Shown: positions 18,578 through 27,170 of the stretch, one piece after another
How positions within the stretch are numbered: position 1 is the first letter of the stretch
How the letters are laid out: each line of letters begins with the position of its first letter
Source of the DNA: an uncultured Methanobrevibacter sp.
GTDB lineage: Archaea > Methanobacteriota > Methanobacteria > Methanobacteriales > Methanobacteriaceae
Assembly (NCBI RefSeq): GCF_902769175.1
Contig: NZ_CACXNW010000024.1
Location: forward strand, 1 to 64,000
DNA length: 64,000 bases
Direction: 5' to 3'
Made by a program: the position numbers and the translations under genes
The notes under the pieces: model-generated
Seen by the model: the letters and a program-made list of their open reading frames with translations, nothing else
What the model was told of the DNA's origin: nothing
Databases searched by the model: none

Positions 18578-19087
18578 TTAATATTTATTATAAGTTCTTT
18601 CCAAAATATATTCTGCTCTTTCCTTTAAGTTGTCATATAAACGTATTTGAGCCTTTAATTCTTCAATAGCTTCTGTATGTCCTTGATCTATTCTCTTTTC
18701 AATAACCAATAACTTAGACCATTCATCACCAGAAGGCAATTGCAAAATATCATTTTGCGGATTTAGCATATCTTTAGAAATAGCCACATTAAATGATTGT
18801 TTGGTAATTGTAATATGCACATTCACATCATTAGGCATATCATAATACTTACGTGGACGGCCTCTAACCACTTTTTTTGTTGAAGATTTTAAAATTCCTA
18901 CATCTTCCATAGCTCTTAAATGTTCAATGATAGCTTTTTGGCCGATTTGGAGCTCTTGAGATATTTCACTGACAAACCTTGGCTCTTCTCTTAAAAGATC
19001 CATGATGTCACGTCTTGTCTTGCATCCCATCACATCAAGGATTGCTTCCATATCAACACCATCATGCTGATTTTGGTTTTGTTCCAT
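18578..19087 (-). CDS. ArsR-like winged-helix transcriptional regulator
   Basis: About 169 residues. Residues 15-95 form a winged HTH: DVMGCKTRRDIMDLLREEP, FVSEISQELQIGQKAIIEHL (recognition region) and GILKSSTKKVVRGRPRKYY (wing). The C-terminal half has a mixed region and then a helical stretch (EAIEELKAQIRLYDNLKERA) likely to form a dimer coiled coil. A GGAGGT site lies before the ATG ending at 19087, so this start is preferred over the ATG 15 bases upstream. It diverges from grpE-dnaK-dnaJ, and the shared spacer carries four TTTTGTTACT sites that are candidate operators. Heat-shock control is inference; archaeal Phr is a comparable HTH heat-shock repressor. Confidence 0.88.
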   Translation of the reverse strand: MEQNQNQHDGVDMEAILDVMGCKTRRDIMDLLREEPRFVSEISQELQIGQKAIIEHLRAMEDVGILKSSTKKVVRGRPRKYYDMPNDVNVHITITKQSFNVAISKDMLNPQNDILQLPSGDEWSKLLVIEKRIDQGHTEAIEELKAQIRLYDNLKERAEYILERTYNKY

Positions 19088-19166
19088 ATTTTTGACCTCC
19101 ATAATTTTTGTAAATAGAATATAATTATAATAATATAAATGTTTATTATTATTGTTTTTATTATTA

Positions 19167-19350
19167 TTTTGTTACTAATTCAGTATTTTATTGCAATTTT
19201 TCATCATGAAAATGAAAAATTTCATAAAATTCTCTACAATAGAATATAAGTCATAAGTATTATATTAACTTTTTGTTACTAAAAACCGAAATCTTTATAT
19301 AACATTTTGTTACTATAATAATTATAGAGAAAGATAACATTTTGTTACTT
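19167..19350. promoter_or_regulatory. Four TTTTGTTACT direct repeats around a TATA box
   Basis: TTTTGTTACT(A/T) occurs at 19167-19177, 19271-19281, 19305-19315 and 19340-19350, all on the plus strand. The last three are 34 and 35 bases apart and flank a TATA-like CTTTATATAA at 19292-19301. The set lies between the HTH regulator and grpE. The same-strand repetition at fixed spacing suggests a regulator binding site. Confidence 0.6.
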
Positions 19351-19735
19351 TAATAAAATTGACAAAATAAAATCTCAATCCCAAGGTTATTTATTTAAAA
19401 AAGACTTGAAACAAATCAAAAAATCAAATCAATCTTAATAAATGACCTAAATCAAAAAGTTATTGATGGAAACCTATAAAATTCTAAAACAATAACTAAT
19501 TGGATAAACACAATCAAAGAAATTCAAATCCTCTTTAAAAATCACACTATAAACAAAATTTTTAGATTTAATAATGCCCTAATCTAAAAAAACATAAAAC
19601 ACTGTTTTCTATTAACCCATATAATAGAATTCCTAAAATCTAAACTTCTTTGATTAAAGTCAATACATTAAAGAGCTTATCGCTCTCTTTCTCTTTCATT
19701 ATAATACTTTATGATAATTCATAAAAGGTGAATAG
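19351..19735 (+). other. Long leader or unassigned spacer before grpE
   Basis: If transcription starts near the TATA box at 19292 the grpE message has a leader of about 400 bases. Near its end, AGAGC-TTATC-GCTCT (19672-19686) is a small hairpin followed by a pyrimidine-rich run. A second TATA-like TTATAATAC at 19699-19707 lies just ahead of the GGTGA ribosome site of grpE. No ORF is convincing in this stretch. Confidence 0.4.
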
Positions 19736-20341
19736 ATGGCTAAGAAAGATAAAAAAGAAAAAGGAGAAGACTTGGATATCAAAGAAGAAGATCAATCCAA
19801 AGTCGAAGAAAATGAAAATCCTTCTGAATCTGAAGAAGAGACTTCACAGGAAGAAGAATCTGAAGATGATGAATTAGCTAAATTAAACAAAGACCTTGAG
19901 AGGAAAGATGAAGAAATCATAGAGCTTAAATCACATATCCAAAGACTTCAAGCAGACTTTGATAATTTCAGAAAACAAAACGACAAGCAAAAGCAAGACT
20001 TGATAAAATTTGCAAATGAAGGTCTTATCGTTAAATTCTTAGATGTTTACGAGGATATGGAAAGGGCTCTTGAAAACTCTACCAATGAAGAAGAACTTAG
20101 AGAAGGTTTAGAACTAATTTATCAAAAGATGAAAAACACTTTAGAAAAAGAAGGTGTGGAAGAAATTCCTGCAGTTGGGGAAAAGTTCGACCCATTCAAG
20201 CATGAAGCTTTGCTTACTGTAGACAGTCCGGATCATGAAAACAACGAAATCGTTGATGAACTCATGAAAGGATACACATTAAAGGATAAAGTTATCAAAT
20301 ACTCTAAAGTTAGAGTTTGCAAAAAAGCTAAAAAAGAATAA
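19736..20341 (+). CDS. grpE: Nucleotide exchange factor GrpE
   Basis: Co-chaperone of 201 residues that releases ADP from DnaK. The first 60 residues are a highly acidic, disordered leader; then a long coiled coil ([20 protein letters not shown]) and the C-terminal beta domain with [20 protein letters not shown] and [18 protein letters not shown], the DnaK contact region. Start ATG after GGTGA. It heads a grpE-dnaK-dnaJ set, the bacterial-type Hsp70 machine found in mesophilic methanogens. Confidence 0.96.
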   Translation: MAKKDKKEKGEDLDIKEEDQSKVEENENPSESEEETSQEEESEDDELAKLNKDLERKDEEIIELKSHIQRLQADFDNFRKQNDKQKQDLIKFANEGLIVKFLDVYEDMERALENSTNEEELREGLELIYQKMKNTLEKEGVEEIPAVGEKFDPFKHEALLTVDSPDHENNEIVDELMKGYTLKDKVIKYSKVRVCKKAKKE

Positions 20342-20495
20342 ATCATATTCATAAAATTATTAAAATTAAATTATTGAATAAAATAATTTTTTAAAATATC
20401 TTTTCAAATATTTAAAAAAAAAAACAAATGTTTGAAAATAATAAAAAAATCAAAATAAATTTTATAAATAAAAAAAACTTGTAAAGGTGAAAATT

Positions 20496-22394
20496 ATGTC
20501 TGATACTAAAAAAGAAAAAATTATTGGAATTGACTTAGGTACTAGTAACTCTGCAGCATCTGTACTTGTCGGTGGTAAACCTACCGTAATCCCTAGTGCA
20601 GAAGGTGCAAGCCAATATGGTAAAGCATTTCCAAGTTATGTAGCATTTACTGAAGATGGTCAACAATTAGTCGGTGAACCAGCAAGAAGACAAGCTGTAA
20701 CAAACCCTGAAAACACCATTAGTGCAATCAAAAGAAAAATGGGTACTGATTACAAAGTAACTATCCAAGGAAAACAATACACTCCACAAGAGATCTCTGC
20801 AAAAATCTTGCAAAAAATTAAAAAAGATGCAGAATCATTTTTAGGAGAACCTATTGAAAAAGCAGTTATTACTGTACCTGCTTACTTTGACGACAACCAA
20901 AGAACTGCAACCAAAGATGCAGGAACCATTGCTGGTCTTGATGTAGTAAGACTTGTAAACGAACCTACTGCAGCAAGTTTAGCTTACGGTATCGACAAAC
21001 AAGATGACGAAGATGACGTAAACATTTTAGTATTCGATTTAGGTGGAGGTACATTAGACGTAACCATTATGGAATTTGGTGGAGGAGTATTTGAAGTACA
21101 ATCCACCAGCGGTGACACCCAACTTGGTGGTACCGACATGGACAATGCAATCATGAATTACTTAGCATCTGAATTCAAAGCTGAAACCGGCATTGACTTA
21201 ATGAATGATGACCAAGCAGTTCAAAGATTAAGAGAAGCTGCTGAAAAGGCAAAAATCGAATTATCCACCACCTTAACAAGTGAAGTAAACTTACCATTCA
21301 TTTGCATGGGTTCAGATGGCAAACCTCACAACCTCATTAACAACTTAACCAGAGCAAAATTAGAGGAATTAGTAGATCCTATCGTAAACAAATGTGGTCA
21401 ACCTATTAAACAAGCATTAGACGATGCAAAAATGACCAAAAATGACATTAACAAAATCATCCTTGTTGGTGGACCTACCAGAATGCCAATCGTACAAAAA
21501 TTCGTAGAAAACTTCATTGGAAAACCTGTAGAAAGAGGAATTGACCCAATGGAATGTGTAGCAATGGGTGCAGCTATCCAAGGAGGAGTACTCGCTGGAG
21601 AAATCAAAGACTTAGTTCTCTTAGACGTTACCCCATTATCCTTAGGTATTGAAACATTAGGTGGAGTATCCACTACCCTTATTGAAAGAAACACTACAAT
21701 TCCAGCTAAAAAATCTCAAATCTTCTCAACTGCAGCTGACAACCAACCTTCCGTAGACATTCACGTAGTTCAAGGTGAAAGAAAAATGGCAGCAGACAAC
21801 ACCACTCTTGGAAGATTCCAATTAGTGGGAATACCTCCTGCACCAAGAGGAATGCCTCAAATTGAAGTAACCTTCGATATTGACGCAAATGGTATTATCA
21901 ACGTAACTGCACAAGACAAAGGAACCGGCAAAGAACAATCAATCACTATCACTTCTTCAACCAAATTAACTGATGAAGAAATTGAAAAAGCTGTTAAGGA
22001 AGCAGAAATGAATGCTGAAGCAGACAAGAAGAAACAAGAAGAGATTGAAGTAAGAAACAATGCAGATTCCATGATCTACACTGCAGAAAAAACCATCAAT
22101 GAAGATGAAATCAAAGACAAAGTCTCTGATGACGAAAGAGCTAACATTGAAAAATTAGTGGCTGAACTCCGTGAATTAATCAGCGGTGAAGACATTCCAG
22201 CAATCAAGGAAAAGACCGATGAACTTACTAAAGTGGTTCAAGACATCGGTGCTAGAATCTACCAAGAAGCTGCAGCAGCTCAACAAGCAGCACAAGGTGC
22301 AGCTGGAGGAGCAGGTGCTGACCCTAATGCTGGAGCAGGCCAACAAGATGACGATGACGGCACCATTGATGCTGAATTCGAAGAGAAAAAATAA
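20496..22394 (+). CDS. dnaK: Molecular chaperone DnaK (Hsp70)
   Basis: ATP-driven chaperone of 632 residues. The actin-like ATPase domain runs from residue 5 to about 375 with phosphate loops [14 protein letters not shown] and [13 protein letters not shown] and the adenosine loop [13 protein letters not shown]. The linker and substrate-binding beta domain follow ([14 protein letters not shown], then [17 protein letters not shown]), then the helical lid and a Gly/Ala-rich tail with a final acidic [13 protein letters not shown]. The ATG at 20496 follows GGTGA at ribosome-site distance and is preferred to the GTG at 20487. It is 154 bases after grpE and probably has the same control. Confidence 0.98.
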   Translation: MSDTKKEKIIGIDLGTSNSAASVLVGGKPTVIPSAEGASQYGKAFPSYVAFTEDGQQLVGEPARRQAVTNPENTISAIKRKMGTDYKVTIQGKQYTPQEISAKILQKIKKDAESFLGEPIEKAVITVPAYFDDNQRTATKDAGTIAGLDVVRLVNEPTAASLAYGIDKQDDEDDVNILVFDLGGGTLDVTIMEFGGGVFEVQSTSGDTQLGGTDMDNAIMNYLASEFKAETGIDLMNDDQAVQRLREAAEKAKIELSTTLTSEVNLPFICMGSDGKPHNLINNLTRAKLEELVDPIVNKCGQPIKQALDDAKMTKNDINKIILVGGPTRMPIVQKFVENFIGKPVERGIDPMECVAMGAAIQGGVLAGEIKDLVLLDVTPLSLGIETLGGVSTTLIERNTTIPAKKSQIFSTAADNQPSVDIHVVQGERKMAADNTTLGRFQLVGIPPAPRGMPQIEVTFDIDANGIINVTAQDKGTGKEQSITITSSTKLTDEEIEKAVKEAEMNAEADKKKQEEIEVRNNADSMIYTAEKTINEDEIKDKVSDDERANIEKLVAELRELISGEDIPAIKEKTDELTKVVQDIGARIYQEAAAAQQAAQGAAGGAGADPNAGAGQQDDDDGTIDAEFEEKK

Positions 22395-22497
22395 ATTTAG
22401 ATTAAAAATAGATTAATTATTTTAATCTATTTTATACTTTTATTATTTTCTATCGAATATAATAAAAATTATAAAAAACAAATAAAATTCAAATCAC

Positions 22498-22551
22498 GGT
22501 TATTTAGAAGATATAAATAATCAAAATCTTGATTATATTTATTTGATAACC
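22498..22551. other. Long imperfect hairpin downstream of dnaK
   Basis: GGTTAT (22498-22503) pairs with ATAACC (22546-22551), and inside it AATCAA pairs with TTGATT around a 4-base loop, with a mostly paired middle. It may end the dnaK transcript or stabilise its 3' end. Confidence 0.5.
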
Positions 22552-22557
22552 TCTCAA

Positions 22558-22651
22558 AAATAATAAATTGAATTCTTTTAGACATTCCTCCTTAAATATT
22601 CTTAGCCACTTAAAACCATTTCAATGTCTAAAGGATTCAGTTTATTATATA
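22558..22651. other. 28-base inverted repeat in the dnaK-dnaJ spacer
   Basis: The arm at 22558-22586 (ending TTTTAGACATT) is nearly the exact reverse complement of 22623-22651 (starting AATGTCTAAA), with a loop of about 36 bases. The pairing is far longer than a plain terminator. The spacer is 668 bases and contains no convincing ORF, so the element may be a structured RNA or a remnant of a small mobile element. Confidence 0.55.
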
Positions 22652-22720
22652 AAATTTAATAAAAATAAAAATAAAGATTCAGTTTATTATATAAAATTTA
22701 ATAAAAATAAAAATAAAAAT
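22634..22720. repeat. Tandem duplication, 42-base unit
   Basis: A 42-base block starting GATTCAGTTTATTATATAAA occurs at about 22634 and again at about 22676. The first copy overlaps the right arm of the inverted repeat at 22558-22651, so the duplication copied part of that arm. Confidence 0.7.
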
Positions 22721-23062
22721 AAAAATTAAAAATTGAAATTAATAGCAATAAATAAATTAACTATAAATACTAATAAAAACTAATAATAAGTTTAGTAACA
22801 ACTAATTTATTTAATGATTATTGGCTAAAATTTAATTAAATTATTTTTTATCAAGAAAATTTGGATAATTTGATTAAATTTTAATTAATAGTTAAAAAAA
22901 CTATTTTTAAAATTTAATATTTAAATTAAATATGTAATTCATTTAAAAATTCCAAAAAATATTTGAAAAAAAAACTGGAATTATTTAAAAAATCAATTTA
23001 AAGAAAATCATACTAAATAATATTAAATAATCAATTATCAATTAATTTTTATAGGTGACAAA

Positions 23063-24223
23063 ATGGCAGAGAAGCGTGACTATTATGAAGTTCTCGGAGT
23101 GGACAAAACCGCTGATGAGAAAGAAATCAAAAAGGCTTATCGTAAATTAGCTAGAAAATACCATCCTGACGTAGTGGAAGAGGATAAAAAGGAAGAAGCT
23201 ACTGAAAAATTCAAGGAAATCAGTGAAGCTTATGCTGTTTTATCTGATGAAGAGAAAAGGCAAAGATATGATCAATTTGGTCATGCAGGTATGGAAGGCT
23301 TCTCTAACGAAGACATCTTTAGAAATGTAAACTTTGAAGACATCTTCCAAGGATTCGGCGGAGGCGGAATAGAAGACATCTTCGACTTGTTTGGATTTGG
23401 AAGCGGAAGAACCAGATCCAGAGGAGGTCCAAGAAGAGGCAGCGACATTTACACCGAAGTTCAAATCACTTTAGAGGAAGCTGCAAATGGTGCTGACAAG
23501 GAAATTACAATTAGACACGATGTATTCTGCCCAGTCTGTAACGGTTCTAAAGCAGAACCTGGAAGTGATGTGGAAACCTGTCCAGTTTGTGGCGGTACCG
23601 GTCAAAGAAAGCAAATCAGACAAAGCCTATTTGGACAAGTCATGAATGTTGTCCAATGTGGAGAATGTAATGGTACCGGTAAAATCATCAAAGAGTCATG
23701 TCACAACTGTAGAGGCAGAGGAACAGTTAAGGAAAGCAAAACCCTTAACATTAAAATCCCCGCAGGTGTTGAAAGCGGAAACCGTTTAAGAGTATCTGGC
23801 GAAGGAAACGTTGGAGATGTTGGCGGAGGAACTGGAGACATCTATGTAGAAGTCCACATCAAAAGACACGATTACTTTGAAAGAGATGGGGCTAACCTCT
23901 ACTACGAAAAGCAAATAAGCTTTGTCCAAGCAAGTTTAGGAGATACTGTAGACATTCCAACCATCAATGGAGAAGTTGAACTTAAAATCCCTGCAGGAAC
24001 TCAAAGCGGAACCACATTCAGATTAAGAGACCAAGGTATGCCATATATGAGACGTGCAGGAAAAGGAAACCTTTATGTAAACGTTACAGTTGTTGTTCCA
24101 CAAAAACTCTCTAAAGAACAGAAAAAACTCTTGATCCAATTTGGAGAAATAAGTGGAGACGAAATAAAAGTCTACAAAAAGGGAATATTTGACAAGGTAA
24201 AAGATGCTATAAACAATCCTTAG
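23063..24223 (+). CDS. dnaJ: Molecular chaperone DnaJ (Hsp40)
   Basis: Type I Hsp40 of 386 residues that feeds substrate to DnaK and stimulates its ATPase. The J domain covers residues 4-70 with the HPD loop ([10 protein letters not shown]); a Gly/Phe-rich region follows ([17 protein letters not shown]); four CXXCXGXG-type zinc repeats run from about 155 to 225 ([36 protein letters not shown]); then the two C-terminal substrate domains. Start ATG after GGTGAC. A 668-base structured gap separates it from dnaK, so it may have its own promoter. A good terminator follows. Confidence 0.98.
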   Translation: MAEKRDYYEVLGVDKTADEKEIKKAYRKLARKYHPDVVEEDKKEEATEKFKEISEAYAVLSDEEKRQRYDQFGHAGMEGFSNEDIFRNVNFEDIFQGFGGGGIEDIFDLFGFGSGRTRSRGGPRRGSDIYTEVQITLEEAANGADKEITIRHDVFCPVCNGSKAEPGSDVETCPVCGGTGQRKQIRQSLFGQVMNVVQCGECNGTGKIIKESCHNCRGRGTVKESKTLNIKIPAGVESGNRLRVSGEGNVGDVGGGTGDIYVEVHIKRHDYFERDGANLYYEKQISFVQASLGDTVDIPTINGEVELKIPAGTQSGTTFRLRDQGMPYMRRAGKGNLYVNVTVVVPQKLSKEQKKLLIQFGEISGDEIKVYKKGIFDKVKDAINNP

Positions 24224-24249
24224 TCAATAATATTTAACTATACATTTTA

Positions 24250-24290
24250 GATGTTTATTGCTTAAACATCTTATTCTATTTTTTTACTTT
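24250..24290 (+). terminator. Terminator of dnaJ
   Basis: GATGTTTA (24250-24257) pairs perfectly with TAAACATC (24263-24270) around a 5-base loop and is followed by a T-rich run ending in T7. Confidence 0.75.
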
Positions 24291-24420
24291 TTAATTCAAT
24301 TTTATTTATTCCAATTTCTTAATTAAAATTTCTTAATTCATCTTATCCTATTTTTTTAATTTTTAATTCAATTTTATATTTTCCAATTTATTTAATAAAA
24401 ATTTCTTAATTCAATTTTTT
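24268..24420. repeat. Tandem duplication, about 72-base period
   Basis: A T-rich block starting CTTATTCTATTTTTTTA (near 24270) recurs as CTTATCCTATTTTTTTA (near 24342), each followed by TTTTTAATTCAATTTTAT and later AATTTCTTAATTCA. Confidence 0.6.
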
Positions 24421-24652
24421 CAAATTTTTAAACTTTTAAATGAAAAACTATTTTTATAAAATTTCACTAAAATTATAAATTTATATCTTCCTATGTAGAT
24501 ACTGTTGGTTTAAAAGACATAAGTTAAAAATTAATTCTATTTAATAATAGTTATATATAATTAAAATATAGTTTACTAAGGAAAACATCATTTTAAATAT
24601 ATCTTAAATCAATTAAGTTAAACGAAAATTTTTAGTGAAAAATCATCTTGAC

Positions 24653-24761
24653 AAAATTGAAAATTTCCATGTCAGATTTCAATAATTATAAAATTGAAAA
24701 TTCCCGAAAAATACCAATAATTATCAAATTGAAATTTCCATGTCAAATATTAATAATTATA
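24653..24761. repeat. Three direct repeats of about 36 bases upstream of bioW
   Basis: Copies start near 24653, 24690 and 24725. Each begins AAATTGAAA, contains TTTCCATGTCA or a variant, and ends AATAATTAT(A/C). The last copy ends about 45 bases before bioW, so the array may include its promoter region. The units abut without unique spacers, so it is not a CRISPR. Confidence 0.65.
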
Positions 24762-24804
24762 AAAAACAAATAAAGTATAGTAAAAATTAAATAGGCAAGA
24801 TTAT

Positions 24805-25566
24805 ATGATGTACAGTATAAAAATGCGATGTTCAAAAGGAGGACCTCATGAAGAAGGAGGAAAACATATCTCAGGAGCAGAACGTATTTTAAGGGAAGAT
24901 GAAATTGAAGAGGAATTGATAAATGTCTATAGAAGGGCAATCACTCATGAGCGAGGAAAGCCAGACTTTCTAAACTTTAAGATAGAGAAAATAGATGAAG
25001 ATGACATCATCTACAGAAAAAGATTAAACATAAAACAGCATCAAGTCAATTCAAAAGAGGAAGGATTAGATCTTGCCAAAAAAATATTAGAGGAAAACTC
25101 AGTCAGTGAAAAATCTGCCAATAAGGCCATTCAAACCCTATTGGACCTTGATGACAGCATACATGGAGCAATGCTTTTTGACAAGGACAATGGAGAAAGA
25201 ATCGACAAGAGAGGAATTAGAGGAGTCAGAGTCACTGGAATAGCTAGTGCAGACATTGCAAAATATAAGGAATCATTGAAAAAGGATGGAAGGGAAGGAC
25301 TGCATCTTGAAGAGGCTTTGATTCTTGCATCAAAAATAGCCAGCTGCAAGGGAATTGTAGCAGAACTATGCTGGTCAGATGATCCCAGTTATGTCATTGG
25401 ATATGTAGGAACAAAAGATAATTATGAACGTATTCCAATCCTAAAGGATAAGGGAAATCCTATAGGAGGGAGAGTTTTCTTCGTTGACAGAAACCAATTG
25501 AATGATGATTACACATTAAATGATTTGATAGATTATTTAGAAAAGCAAATTGTGCTAATCGAATAG
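24805..25566 (+). CDS. bioW: 6-carboxyhexanoate--CoA ligase (pimeloyl-CoA synthetase) BioW
   Basis: Cytoplasmic enzyme of 253 residues that activates pimelate to pimeloyl-CoA for biotin synthesis. Family marks: YSIKMRCSKGG and HISGAERI at the N-terminus, QTLLDLDDSIHGAMLFD in the middle, and RGIRGVRVTGI plus ELCWSDDPSYVIGYV later. Start ATG at 24805 (a second ATG follows directly); no strong ribosome site is visible. bioF follows 104 bases later on the same strand and uses its product, which supports the call. bioA, bioD and bioB are not in the window. Confidence 0.95.
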   Translation: MMYSIKMRCSKGGPHEEGGKHISGAERILREDEIEEELINVYRRAITHERGKPDFLNFKIEKIDEDDIIYRKRLNIKQHQVNSKEEGLDLAKKILEENSVSEKSANKAIQTLLDLDDSIHGAMLFDKDNGERIDKRGIRGVRVTGIASADIAKYKESLKKDGREGLHLEEALILASKIASCKGIVAELCWSDDPSYVIGYVGTKDNYERIPILKDKGNPIGGRVFFVDRNQLNDDYTLNDLIDYLEKQIVLIE

Positions 25567-25670
25567 GGCAATAGAAACTAAAATCATAAAATAACAGAAA
25601 AGAAGAAATAAAAAAATAAGAAAATAAGAAACTAATAAAGTAAAAAAAGTTAATATCAAAGAGAGATAAA

Positions 25671-26882
25671 ATGAACCTAAATCTTGAAAATAAGTTAAAA
25701 GAGGAACTAGAGGAACTTAAAAATAATAATCTAAACAGAACAATAGATGATTTAAGATTCATTAGCTCCACTAAAGCCATAGATAAGAATGGCAAAGAGT
25801 TTCTTGTTTTTGGAACCAATAACTATTTAGGACTTACTCACCACCCAGAGGTTATAAAAGCATCTAAAGAGGCTAATGATTTCGGAACAAGTTCAACAGG
25901 TTCAAGACTGACTACAGGTGCTTCTTTTGAAGCAAGAGAACTTGAAAATAATCTCTCTGAGTTTAAAAACACAGAATCAACACTTATTTTTAATACTGGA
26001 TATATGGCTAACTTAGGAGTCATTTATGCTATTACAAAAGAAAATGATGTAATATTCTCAGACCAATTAAATCATGCAAGCATAATCGATGGAACTAAAA
26101 TATCAAAAGCAAGTGTTAGAATCTATAAGCATAAAGACACTTCTGATTTAGAGAATCTTATAAAAAAAGAGCTTAAAGCAAATCCAGAATCCAATTTCTT
26201 CATAGTTACAGATGGAGTCTTCAGCATGGATGGGGATATTGCTCCACTTCCAGAACTTGTAGAAATAGCCAATAAATACAACTGTTGCCTCATAATTGAT
26301 GATGCACATGCAACTGGAGTCATTGGAAAAACTGGAAAGGGAACAGTGGAATACTTTAAGGATAAAACCGGAAAAGACTTAAGTGAATTCGTAGATCTGC
26401 AAATAGGCACACTAAGCAAAGCACTTGCATCTGAAGGCGGTTTTGTATGTGGAAAGAAAGTCTATATAGATTACCTTATAAACAAATCCCGACCATTTAT
26501 TTTCTCTACAGCACTTTCTCCAGCTACCATAGCTAGTGCAAATAAGGCTTTAATCCTATTAAAAGACAACAACGAAGAATATCTTAACAATTTAAATGAG
26601 AATACAAAACTTATGAGAAAGCTTCTTAGCAATGCAGGATTAAATATTGTGGAAGGGGAAACACCAATTATCCCTATAATCATAGGTTCAGCAGATTTAG
26701 CTAACAGATTTTCTAAGGAATTGGAAAAAGAAGGAATTTTAGTTTCAGCTATAAGACCACCATCAGTTCCAAAAGGCCAAAGCAGATTAAGACTAACAAT
26801 AATGGCCACCCATACAAAAGAAGAAATAGAATACACTGCAGATAAGATAATTAACATTTGGAACAATTTGAATACTGAATAG
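25671..26882 (+). CDS. bioF: 8-amino-7-oxononanoate synthase BioF (alpha-oxoamine synthase family)
   Basis: A 403-residue PLP enzyme that joins pimeloyl-CoA with alanine. Fold-type I marks: FGTNNYLGLTHHPEV, GTSSTGSRLTTGA, IIDDAHATGVIGKTGKG with the PLP-contacting DxxH, and TLSKALASEGGFVCGKK with the PLP lysine. The C-terminal small domain ends RPPSVPKGQSRLRLTIMATH. The family also contains glycine C-acetyltransferase, but the position directly after bioW favours BioF. Start ATG after a GAGAG stretch. Confidence 0.93.
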   Translation: MNLNLENKLKEELEELKNNNLNRTIDDLRFISSTKAIDKNGKEFLVFGTNNYLGLTHHPEVIKASKEANDFGTSSTGSRLTTGASFEARELENNLSEFKNTESTLIFNTGYMANLGVIYAITKENDVIFSDQLNHASIIDGTKISKASVRIYKHKDTSDLENLIKKELKANPESNFFIVTDGVFSMDGDIAPLPELVEIANKYNCCLIIDDAHATGVIGKTGKGTVEYFKDKTGKDLSEFVDLQIGTLSKALASEGGFVCGKKVYIDYLINKSRPFIFSTALSPATIASANKALILLKDNNEEYLNNLNENTKLMRKLLSNAGLNIVEGETPIIPIIIGSADLANRFSKELEKEGILVSAIRPPSVPKGQSRLRLTIMATHTKEEIEYTADKIINIWNNLNTE

Positions 26883-26898
26883 ACTTATCACACATGTC

Positions 26899-27054
26899 AA
26901 AAATTAGGCAAATGAGTATAATAAATAAAAAAATGAAAAAATAGCTCTAACAAAATTAGGTAAATGAGTATAATAAATAAAAAAATGAAAAAATAGCTCT
27001 AACAAAATTAGGTAAATGAGTATAATAAATAAAAAAATGAAAAAATAGCTCTAA
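26899..27054. repeat. Near-perfect tandem repeat, 52-base unit, three copies
   Basis: The unit begins CAAAATTAGG(T/C)AAATGAG and ends AAAAAATAGCTCTAA. Copies start near 26899, 26951 and 27003 and differ by about one base. It lies between convergent bioF and the adhesin at 27171. The identity implies a recent duplication or an active copy-number locus. Confidence 0.85.
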
Positions 27055-27170
27055 CTATTTAAAAAAAAAAATAATAAAAAAGGAGATAATTTAAAATAGT
27101 TTTTAAACCATTTTAAATTATAAATAGCTAAAGAGACCTTTAAAATCCCCATTAGCAAAATCTTTATTCT

